7,424 bases of DNA from an uncultured Clostridia bacterium (GTDB lineage: Bacteria > Bacillota > Clostridia > Oscillospirales > CAG-272): NCBI GenBank assembly GCA_937914815.1, contig CALDMI010000097.1, positions 1 to 7,424 of the forward strand, read 5' to 3'. Position numbers and translations under genes: made by a program. The notes below the pieces were generated by a model. That model saw only the letters and a list, made by a program, of their open reading frames with translations, was not told the DNA's origin and searched no databases. Within the stretch, counting starts at the first letter, position 1, and each line of letters opens with the position of its first letter. Shown one piece after another: positions 1 to 5,622 of this stretch.

Positions 1-1338
1 CTCACCGAGGCGGGCGAGGTCATGACCGTGAGGATCGCGGGTCGTATGATGGGCCGCCGCGTGATGGGCAAGGCGTCCTTTGCGCACCTTCTCGACAACG
101 ACGGAAAAATACAGATATACGTCTCGCGCGATGACCTCGGGGACGAGAGCTACGCCGCCTTCAAGAAGTGGGATGTCGGCGATATCGTCGGCTTTGAGGG
201 GCACGTTTTCAGGACGAGAACCGGCGAGATTTCCGTACACGCCACAGGGGCAACCCTCCTTGCGAAGTCTCTTCTTCCCCTCCCCGAGAAGTTCCACGGG
301 CTGACAAATCTTGAGCAGAGATACAGACAGAGATACGTTGACCTGATAGCAAATCCCGAGGTCAAGGACACCTTTGTAAAGCGCTCGAAGATTCTTTCCA
401 CAATACGCGAATATCTTGACGGCAAGGGCTTTATCGAGGTCGACACCCCAATACTTGTTCCTATCGAAATAGGAGCCTCCGCCCGCCCGTTCAAGACACA
501 TCACAACACGCTCGACATGGATATGTATCTGCGTATTGAGACCGAGCTTTATCTGAAGCGCCTTATCGTCGGCGGTATGAACCGCGTCTACGAGGTCGGG
601 CGTATATTCAGAAACGAGGGCATGGACCCGAAGCACAATCCGGAATTCACGACGGTTGAACTCTATCAGGCATTCACCGACTATCACGGCATGATGGACC
701 TTGTCGAGGAGCTGTATACCCTCCTTGCAAAGCGCGTCTGCGGTGACACGAAGATAACCTATCAGGGCAAGGAGATAGACCTCGGACACTGGGAGCGCCT
801 CACCATGAAGGAGGCGGTAAAGAAGTACTCCGGCGCGGATTACGACAGCTGGGCAGATGACGCCGCGGCGCGCGCGTGCGCAAAGGAACTGCATGTTGAG
901 GTGTCGGAGGGGGCAACCCGCGGTACCGTCCTTGCCGAGCTCTTTGACGCCTATGTCGAGGACAAACTCATACAGCCGACATTCATATACGATTACCCGG
1001 TCGAGAACTCCCCGCTCGCAAAGCGCAAGCCGGGCGACCCGCTCTTTACCGAGAGATTTGAGTATTTCATCAATTGCACCGAGTACGGCAACGCCTTCTC
1101 TGAGCTCAACGACCCGATAGACCAGTGTGAGAGATTTGAGCGTCAGGTAGCCGCGAAGCGCGCGGAGGAACCGGACTGCAAGGCGGAGGTCGACTATGAC
1201 TTCGTCACCGCGCTTGAGTACGGCATGCCGCCCACAGGCGGTCTCGGCTTCGGCGTCGACAGGCTCGTCATGCTCCTTACCGACTCGCCGTCGATACGCG
1301 ACGTACTCCTCTTCCCCACAATGAAGCCGACGGAGTAA
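1..1338 (+). CDS. lysS: Lysine--tRNA ligase (class II), 5'-truncated by the window edge
   Basis: This cytoplasmic enzyme charges tRNA-Lys with lysine using ATP. The frame is open from base 1, so the start lies upstream; 445 residues are visible against about 500 for bacterial LysS, so roughly 50 N-terminal residues are missing. The first ATG in view (22) falls inside the OB-fold anticodon-binding domain and is not the real start. Seen in order: OB-fold (about 1-270), the linker ending in QRYRQRYVDLI, the GASARPF segment of class II motif 1 (about 472-492), motif 2 with FRNEG at 607-621 followed by HNPEFT, the FSELNDP segment (about 1096-1116), and motif 3 GLGFGVDRL at 1240-1266, which holds the ATP-binding arginine. 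The SPSIRDVLLFPTMKP tail is typical of clostridial LysS. The gene ends at TAA 1336-1338 and a strong terminator follows, so it is the last gene of its transcript. Of 22 Ile codons counted from 22 on, 13 are AUA, 6 AUC and 3 AUU. Confidence 0.97.
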   Translation, partial: LTEAGEVMTVRIAGRMMGRRVMGKASFAHLLDNDGKIQIYVSRDDLGDESYAAFKKWDVGDIVGFEGHVFRTRTGEISVHATGATLLAKSLLPLPEKFHGLTNLEQRYRQRYVDLIANPEVKDTFVKRSKILSTIREYLDGKGFIEVDTPILVPIEIGASARPFKTHHNTLDMDMYLRIETELYLKRLIVGGMNRVYEVGRIFRNEGMDPKHNPEFTTVELYQAFTDYHGMMDLVEELYTLLAKRVCGDTKITYQGKEIDLGHWERLTMKEAVKKYSGADYDSWADDAAARACAKELHVEVSEGATRGTVLAELFDAYVEDKLIQPTFIYDYPVENSPLAKRKPGDPLFTERFEYFINCTEYGNAFSELNDPIDQCERFERQVAAKRAEEPDCKAEVDYDFVTALEYGMPPTGGLGFGVDRLVMLLTDSPSIRDVLLFPTMKPTE

Positions 1339-1378
1339 TCGCAAAAAAGGCGCACATCACCACATAAATAAACACTAA

Positions 1379-1414
1379 GCGGCTGTCCGGTATCCCGGGC
1401 AGCCGCCTTTTTTT
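1379..1414 (+). terminator. Rho-independent terminator of lysS, possibly bidirectional
   Basis: A 12-bp stem, GCGGCTGTCCGG (1379-1390) pairing with CCGGGCAGCCGC (1395-1406) with one G-U pair, closes a TATC loop and is followed by C and seven T (1408-1414). It sits 40 bp after the lysS stop. On the minus strand the same hairpin lies about 75 nt past the nuclease stop and is followed by the moderately U-rich TTAGTGTTTATTTATG, so it may also stop the convergent nuclease transcript. That second role is inference. Confidence 0.93.
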
Positions 1415-1480
1415 GTTTAACTTTTTTCTTTCATTTTTTTACTTTTGGTTTTGCTTACCTTTGGCTTCGCCTGTCGCCGA
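1415..1480. other. T-rich spacer between convergent lysS and nuclease genes
   Basis: After the lysS terminator the plus strand continues with a strongly T-biased stretch up to about 1464 before ending in GGCTTCGCC at 1463-1471. I see no gene or separate terminator here. On the nuclease mRNA this would be an A-rich 3' untranslated segment. Confidence 0.6.
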
Positions 1481-4324
1481 TTATCCTCTGTGCTTCTTTA
1501 TGATAATCACGGACACAGCGCATACAACGACAAGCACGCCTACCGTGCAGGCGACGACTATAATCACCGTACGGTCAACACTCAGACCGGTGTTACCGCC
1601 GTCTGTCGCCGTGCGTATCTCCGCCTCGCCGCAGACGCCGCAGACGCGGCGCTCATACTTTCCGCTGCCGTATACCTGCCAGTCGCCGAAGCTGTGCTCC
1701 CCGTCCTTGCAGGTCTCTGTCGCATAGTCGACGTCAACGGTATAGGTGACTGTCGATGCGCCGTTTGAAACGGTTATAGTCACCTGCCCCGCCTTTTTGG
1801 CTACGAGGTTTCCGTTTTCGTCTATCGTGGCTATCGACGGGTCGCTCGTCGTCCAGGTGAGCTCTCCCTCGCCGTCAACCGTAAGTGTCAGGCTTCCGTT
1901 AGCCTTGACTGTCACCTTGTCACTTCCGACAATGGTTATCTCTCCCGCCGGGACAGGCGGCTTTTCTTTTGCATTTACGGTTATTATACATGTGTCGGAC
2001 GCGTCACCGCACCTCGCCGTGATTATAACCGTTCCCGCCTTTTTCGCCGTAACATTTCCCTCGGCGTCAACCGTCGCGACAGAGGTGTCGCCCGATGACC
2101 ATGCTATATTCCCGCTCGCCGTAGCCGTGAGCTTCTTGGTTTCGCCCTCGTCAAGGCTTATTCTGTCCTCGCTTATCGAGACACTGTCAACCGATGTCTT
2201 TGTAACAGTCACCGCGCAGGACGCCGTCGCAGTGCCGCAGGTCGCAGTGATTATCGCGGTGCCCGCCTTGTGCGCTGTTACCATTCCCTCGCTGTCAACC
2301 GAGGCAACCGCGGGGTTGCTCGACGCCCATGTGACGCTCCCGCTCGCGGTAGCGGTGAGTTTCTTTGTTCCGTTATCCGGGATTGTCACATTCGTCTCGG
2401 AGAGCGAGACGCTGTCTGTGTTCTCACCGGAGGAGGTGCCATAGCCTATCTCAATGCTTGCGATATATACAGCGCCCGAGGTGTTCCTGTAATTTATCGA
2501 GAAGTATTTGTCCGTGCCGTCGAGCGTCCAGACGATTGCGTCTCCGCTCGCGCTGCTCGACTTTATGCCGTGCGAGGTTCCGGTTTCGGGGCAGCCGCTC
2601 ACCTGCCCGTAGGGGGTGTCAGATGTCAGAAGCTCAAACTGCCTGTCGTCTGTCGCCTGATTGAGCTTTATCTTTATCGAGACAAGCCCGGCAGGAAGCG
2701 GAGTTGTATTGTAAATATAATACGCCTCCTTGGTGCAGTTCATCTGCATAGAGTCTTTTCTGCCGCCGTAGATATATGCCTCTCCCTCAATGCTCCCGCA
2801 CACCCATTTATTGAAGGCGTAGCCGGTAGCCGACGGGAAGCTGTCACGCGTAAGCGTAATGCTCGCGGCGGAGGCAACCTTGACGGTTATTCCGTCGTAG
2901 ATATACGGAATATCCCCGAGCTTGCAGATAACCGATGTGGTCCCCTCGGAGAGGGTCGCGCTGCCTGTCGTGGAGTCAAGCCACAGGCAGTCTGTCACAG
3001 GTACCGTAGCCGTTGTGCCGTCGGTATAGGTCGCGGTAACGGTAAGTCCCGTCGGGTCAAATTTATCGCCCGCCGTATACTCGAGCTTGCCCGCCGTCCC
3101 GGTAACGGTAATCGACCGTACCGCCTTTACGCTCACGGCGACGGAGGCACAGACAGACGCGTCATCCGAGCTGTAAGCGGTTATAACGGCGGAGCCGGCA
3201 GCCTTTGCCGTAACGACGCCCGCGCCGGTAACGGTTGCTATATTCTCGTCGCTCGACTTCCAGAGAACGGTTGATGTCGCGCCGAGGGGAGCGACGGTAG
3301 CCTTGAGCGTCGCGCTCTGACCGAGGGCGAGGTCAAGATAATCCGGAGTAATGCTTATTGAGGTAGCCGGAGTTCCGGTATAATCTCCGTACTTGTTCAC
3401 CACGCTGACAAGCGCGTCATTGTACGACTTGCCGTCATGGCAGAATATCTTCTCCGCATACTCGGGGTGGTCGATAAAGGGGTTTCTGTTGCCCTGTATC
3501 GCATAGACCTCCTCATTGCGGCGTATCTCCTCCTCTGTCGGCGGCTCCTCAAGGTGCCACTTCATGAGGGTGGATATCTTTCCTATCGTCTTGCAGTGTC
3601 CGCTCGAATCAACGAAGGTGAGCCCGTTCTCGTCGCCCCAGCGCACCTGCATGTACATGAGTATTCTTGCGGTAGCTCCGCGATATCCCTCTCCGGGATA
3701 GAAGAAGGTCGAGTTCGTGTAGCAGAGATTGCCGTAAGAGATAGAGCCCGCCTGCTTCGCTATATTCGAGGTGGTGGTCGCTATCTCGTCGTAGCTCTTA
3801 CTGCTTCTGGACGAATTGAGGGTCGCCTCCGTCGGGCGGAGGTGATGCGCATCAGAACCGGGACCCGACTTTGCCGGAAAAGCTCTTCCGCTGTCCTTCG
3901 GCCATACGTGCTCTCTGTTCGTCGTCCCGGATGTGGAGCCGAAGCCGCTGAATGATACGGATGTTCCGGTATAGAACCAGAGTATGTTTCCGCTCTTGTC
4001 CGGGTCGGCATCAGCCACCTTATATACACCGGCGAGCGAGGTTTTACCGCTGCCGTCATAGGATGTGTATGTCTTATGCGTGCTTTTCAAGAGCTCTGCA
4101 AGCTGTGCGCGGAACGCATTCCCCTGAAGCGTCGTATCAAGCCCGGAGTAGTAGCTCCCGGCGCTGTTACTCTCTCGCTCAACCTCGGCGAGCTCTGTAT
4201 TCCCGGGGCGGGAAAGCGCCTCTGCCGCGTATGTACCGACGGACAGCGCCATCGACAGAACGAAGATGAAAAGCAGCAGAAACGCCGCCCTCCACCGCAG
4301 TTTTTGTGTTTTTGTGGTTCCCAT
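1481..4324 (-). CDS. Exported, membrane-anchored endonuclease I-family nuclease with Ig-like domains
   Basis: 947 residues. A signal peptide is visible (basic residues 5-12, hydrophobic core 13-30, probable cleavage near Ala33-Ala34). Residues about 55-300 form an endonuclease I (EndA/NucM/Bsn-like, His-Me finger) domain: NREHVWP at 136-142, SDAHHLRP at 157-164, NSSRS at 170-174 and QGNRNPFIDHP at 277-287. By homology His139 is the general base and Glu138/Asn170 bind the metal; the family cuts DNA and/or RNA outside the cell. Then come a Big_2 domain (about 320-399), a Big_3-like domain (402-483), an unassigned beta-rich module (486-630), three Big_2 domains (636-707, 712-783, 795-866), a Cys/His segment (872-899) and a transmembrane helix (about 918-941) ending KKHRG, so the protein should stay tethered to the membrane with the nuclease outside. 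No LPXTG signal is seen. The ATG at 4324 has GGAG (4335-4338) 10 nt upstream and a consensus promoter. Family assignment is firm; substrate preference is unknown. Confidence 0.93.
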   Translation of the reverse strand: MGTTKTQKLRWRAAFLLLFIFVLSMALSVGTYAAEALSRPGNTELAEVERESNSAGSYYSGLDTTLQGNAFRAQLAELLKSTHKTYTSYDGSGKTSLAGVYKVADADPDKSGNILWFYTGTSVSFSGFGSTSGTTNREHVWPKDSGRAFPAKSGPGSDAHHLRPTEATLNSSRSSKSYDEIATTTSNIAKQAGSISYGNLCYTNSTFFYPGEGYRGATARILMYMQVRWGDENGLTFVDSSGHCKTIGKISTLMKWHLEEPPTEEEIRRNEEVYAIQGNRNPFIDHPEYAEKIFCHDGKSYNDALVSVVNKYGDYTGTPATSISITPDYLDLALGQSATLKATVAPLGATSTVLWKSSDENIATVTGAGVVTAKAAGSAVITAYSSDDASVCASVAVSVKAVRSITVTGTAGKLEYTAGDKFDPTGLTVTATYTDGTTATVPVTDCLWLDSTTGSATLSEGTTSVICKLGDIPYIYDGITVKVASAASITLTRDSFPSATGYAFNKWVCGSIEGEAYIYGGRKDSMQMNCTKEAYYIYNTTPLPAGLVSIKIKLNQATDDRQFELLTSDTPYGQVSGCPETGTSHGIKSSSASGDAIVWTLDGTDKYFSINYRNTSGAVYIASIEIGYGTSSGENTDSVSLSETNVTIPDNGTKKLTATASGSVTWASSNPAVASVDSEGMVTAHKAGTAIITATCGTATASCAVTVTKTSVDSVSISEDRISLDEGETKKLTATASGNIAWSSGDTSVATVDAEGNVTAKKAGTVIITARCGDASDTCIITVNAKEKPPVPAGEITIVGSDKVTVKANGSLTLTVDGEGELTWTTSDPSIATIDENGNLVAKKAGQVTITVSNGASTVTYTVDVDYATETCKDGEHSFGDWQVYGSGKYERRVCGVCGEAEIRTATDGGNTGLSVDRTVIIVVACTVGVLVVVCAVSVIIIKKHRG
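1763..2371 (-). repeat. Tandem Big_2 (Ig-like) repeats encoded in the nuclease gene
   Basis: Three successive domains share the pattern TKKLTATASG, TW or AW, VASVD or VATVD, GxVTAxKAGT and IITAxCG. Their conserved tryptophans are at residues 666, 742 and 824, giving periods of 76 and 82 residues. The first two units (652-697 and 728-773) match at 31 of 46 aligned positions; the third is more divergent. A fourth, separate Big_2 copy with Trp355 follows the nuclease domain. Such modules usually act as stalks or adhesive spacers on surface proteins. Confidence 0.85.
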
Positions 4325-4377
4325 TATACCGTATCTCCAATATTTTTATTTATGATATAGTAGTACAGTCTTATTTT

Positions 4378-4406
4378 ATTATACTCCCGCGCGTGTGAGA
4401 AGTCAA
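4378..4406 (-). promoter_or_regulatory. Sigma-A promoter of the nuclease gene
   Basis: On the minus strand TTGACT (4401-4406) and TATAAT (4378-4383) are separated by 17 bp, matching consensus at 11 of 12 positions. The predicted transcript starts near 4371 and gives a leader of about 47 nt before the ATG at 4324. It lies just downstream of the terminator of the 76-residue gene, so the nuclease gene is an independent unit. Confidence 0.88.
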
Positions 4407-4416
4407 GATAATGTGT

Positions 4417-4472
4417 AAAAAATAAGAGCGGGTGCCCGGGGCGCGCACAAAACGCGCCCCAAAGACACCCGC
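4417..4472 (-). terminator. Rho-independent terminator of the 76-residue gene
   Basis: On the minus strand an outer stem GCGGGTG/CACCCGC (4466-4472 with 4428-4434) and an inner stem GGGGCGCG/CGCGCCCC (4453-4460 with 4438-4445) form a long GC-rich hairpin, followed by TC and TTATTTTTT (4417-4425). It begins 27 nt past the stop codon and insulates this gene from the nuclease promoter only about 11 bp further on. Confidence 0.9.
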
Positions 4473-4499
4473 AGGAGCCGGGACTGTCCGGTTTTCCGT

Positions 4500-4730
4500 T
4501 CAGTTCTCCGCCGCCCAGCGCTCGGCTGTAGCCTTCGACATTCTCTTTATCTCCTCAGTCGGATGAACGGAGGCTTCGCCGCCGTTCGTATAGAGGAAAT
4601 ACGAGCCGTCCGGGGTGATATAGAGGGTCTCCTCATATCCCGCCGGGTCGCCAAAATATCCGGATGTGACCTTCTTTACGACGCTCGCCGTCTCGGTATC
4701 GTAAATTTTTTTTGCTATCGTCTTTTTCAT
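4500..4730 (-). CDS. Small protein of unknown function (76 aa)
   Basis: The predicted product is soluble with no signal peptide or membrane helix. It begins MKKTIAKKIYDTETA and contains GYFGDPAGYEETLY (24-37), GSYFLYTNGG (42-51) and an acidic/basic C-terminal segment EEIKRMSKATAERWA. From memory it resembles short orphan proteins common in Clostridia that start with a Lys-rich tip, a YDTETA-like motif, a 'LY.T..G.YFLY..GG' core and a final 'A..WA' helix; I know no assigned function. The gene is well supported: AAGGAG (4739-4744) lies 8 nt before the ATG, a near-consensus promoter is at 4773-4801 and a strong terminator follows. A run of eight A in the coding strand (4706-4713, codons 7-9) could allow slippage. 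It may be a small stand-alone regulator or binding protein, but that is only a guess. Confidence 0.87.
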   Translation of the reverse strand: MKKTIAKKIYDTETASVVKKVTSGYFGDPAGYEETLYITPDGSYFLYTNGGEASVHPTEEIKRMSKATAERWAAEN

Positions 4731-4772
4731 ACGTTCTTCTCCTTTGCGAAAGATAGATGATTACCCACGGCT

Positions 4773-4801
4773 ATTATACACCGTAATGCGCCGGATGTAA
4801 A
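4773..4801 (-). promoter_or_regulatory. Sigma-A promoter of the 76-residue gene
   Basis: On the minus strand TTTACA (4796-4801) and TATAAT (4773-4778) are 17 bp apart, 11 of 12 consensus positions. The predicted start near 4766 gives a leader of about 36 nt ending in the AAGGAG ribosome binding site. Confidence 0.85.
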
Positions 4802-4821
4802 CACCCCGCGGCAAAATTTTC

Positions 4822-4850
4822 CCGCCGGAATAATCCGCCGTATTCTGCGG
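4822..4850. repeat. Imperfect inverted repeat upstream of the 76-residue gene's promoter
   Basis: CCGC-CG-GAATA (4822-4832) is complementary to TATTC-T-GCGG (4841-4850), giving nine paired positions with small bulges around an 8-nt centre. It lies about 20 bp upstream of the -35 element, so it could be an operator, or a further hairpin in the tail of the lipoprotein transcript. Nothing in the sequence decides between these. Confidence 0.4.
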
Positions 4851-4851
4851 C

Positions 4852-4901
4852 AAAACCGATACACGCCCCGGGGGTATCGGCTCCGCACTACATGCGGAGC
4901 C
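4852..4901 (-). terminator. Tandem hairpins ending the lipoprotein transcript
   Basis: On the minus strand, 3 nt after the lipoprotein stop, a 9-bp stem GGCTCCGCA/TGCGGAGCC (4893-4901 with 4879-4887, 5-nt loop) is followed by a 7-bp stem CCGATAC/GTATCGG (4874-4880 with 4856-4862) and then TTTT (4852-4855). The two stems overlap by 2 nt. The short U run makes this a moderate terminator candidate. Confidence 0.6.
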
Positions 4902-4904
4902 ACA

Positions 4905-5414
4905 TTAATAGTTTCCGAAATCGTAGGTTATCGTATAGGTCGGGAGCGCGCCGTCGTCCACGTCAACCGACGGAGTGACCTTGTCCGGGGTCTGCGCTGT
5001 CGCGAGCCTATATCTCGGGAATATCATCTGCCCCGGGGTGAACCTGTAAAATTCATTTACGACGCCGTTTGCACCGTAAACCATCTCCGCGTCCTCTCCC
5101 ATGCCGTCATAGAGCCCGGCGAAAGCATATCCCTCCTCCGGCGAAAACCACGCGAGTTCCTCTTTTGACAGGTTCGGCATGTGCGACGGGTCGGGAATAT
5201 AGTCCGCATATATCTTTTCGGTTGTCTCATCGTCCACCGCGACATAGATAAATCTGTCGTACGGCGAGGTGTTCTCCCAGAGTGTGAGATATTCCTCTCT
5301 CGTCATCTTCCCGTCCCTGCCCATGCAGCCGGAGAGGAGAACGGAGGATAATATCACCGCAACGAGGAGTATAAGCGCGGCGGCGCGGCGTCTGCCTCCA
5401 TATGTATTTTTCAT
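4905..5414 (-). CDS. Small lipoprotein of unknown function
   Basis: 169 residues from the chosen start. The N-terminus MKNTYGGRRR is basic, residues 11-28 are hydrophobic, and LLSGC at 26-30 is a lipobox, so Cys30 should be lipidated and the mature protein of about 140 residues anchored on the outer face of the membrane. The mature part is acidic and soluble-looking, with an E-E-Y-L-T-L-W segment (40-46) and aromatic-rich stretches (YAFAGLYDG 96-104; TYTITYDFG 159-167). No domain is recognised. An in-frame ATG at 5459 would add 15 residues but has no ribosome binding site and would bury the signal peptide; GGGAG (5424-5428) sits 9 nt before the ATG at 5414. The gene has its own promoter (5496-5524) and hairpins after its stop, so it is probably monocistronic. 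Confidence 0.87.
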   Translation of the reverse strand: MKNTYGGRRRAAALILLVAVILSSVLLSGCMGRDGKMTREEYLTLWENTSPYDRFIYVAVDDETTEKIYADYIPDPSHMPNLSKEELAWFSPEEGYAFAGLYDGMGEDAEMVYGANGVVNEFYRFTPGQMIFPRYRLATAQTPDKVTPSVDVDDGALPTYTITYDFGNY

Positions 5415-5423
5415 CACGGTATT

Positions 5424-5428
5424 CTCCC
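5424..5428 (-). promoter_or_regulatory. Ribosome binding site fixing the lipoprotein start
   Basis: GGGAG on the minus strand lies 9 nt before the ATG at 5414. No comparable site precedes the in-frame ATG at 5459. Confidence 0.75.
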
Positions 5429-5495
5429 GGAAAAGAAAAAATTCAGGTGTCGGTCGCATAGCAGAATTTTACTCTCACGCCTGCGACGCGCAGTT

Positions 5496-5524
5496 ATTAT
5501 ACACCCGAATTTATATTATTTCAA
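5496..5524 (-). promoter_or_regulatory. Sigma-A promoter of the lipoprotein gene
   Basis: On the minus strand TTGAAA (5519-5524) and TATAAT (5496-5501) are 17 bp apart, 11 of 12 consensus positions. The spacer is A/T-rich in its upstream half. The predicted start near 5489 gives a leader of about 75 nt to the ATG at 5414. Confidence 0.85.
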
Positions 5525-5594
5525 GGGATATGGACAAATTTATTGTTGGAAAAAGCCGGAGGCATACGGAAGAAGTGTAAAAACGCATAAATTA

Positions 5595-5622
5595 CCCGCC
5601 TGGCGGGGCAAGGCGTGCCCCG
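5595..5622 (-). terminator. Candidate terminator or 3' hairpin of the oxidoreductase gene
   Basis: Directly after the stop codon, the minus strand can form CGGGGCA/TGCCCCG (5616-5622 with 5604-5610, 5-nt loop) or, exclusively, CCCGC/GCGGG (5603-5607 with 5595-5599, 3-nt loop). The tail that follows, TAATTTATGCGTTTTTA, is U-rich but interrupted, so termination is plausible rather than certain. Confidence 0.5.

Noticed and set aside
1413..1727. Plus-strand frames starting in the T-rich spacer
   Set aside because: The hydrophobic N-terminus comes only from the T-rich tract after the lysS terminator, and the rest is antisense to the nuclease C-terminus.
1763..2371. Periodic sequence considered as a CRISPR-like or intergenic repeat array
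   Set aside because: The period of about 230-245 bp is in frame, degenerate at DNA level and explained by consecutive Ig-like domains.
1746..2444. Plus-strand open frame of 232 codons rich in Val, Ser and Pro
   Set aside because: It is the mirror of the Big_2 repeats on the opposite strand; its repetitiveness is inherited from the real gene.
2270..3274. Long plus-strand open frame of 334 codons
   Set aside because: It lies wholly antisense to the nuclease gene, whose motifs and domain repeats are clear; the translation is low-quality, rich in Arg and Cys, with no family signal.
3437..3955. Plus-strand open frame of 172 codons
   Set aside because: Antisense to the nuclease catalytic domain, with no ribosome binding site or recognisable motif.
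4563..4760. Plus-strand open frame opposite the 76-residue gene
   Set aside because: The minus-strand gene has promoter, ribosome binding site and terminator in the right places; this frame has none.
5415..5459. Upstream in-frame ATG of the lipoprotein gene (15 more residues)
   Set aside because: No ribosome binding site precedes it and it would place the signal peptide internally.
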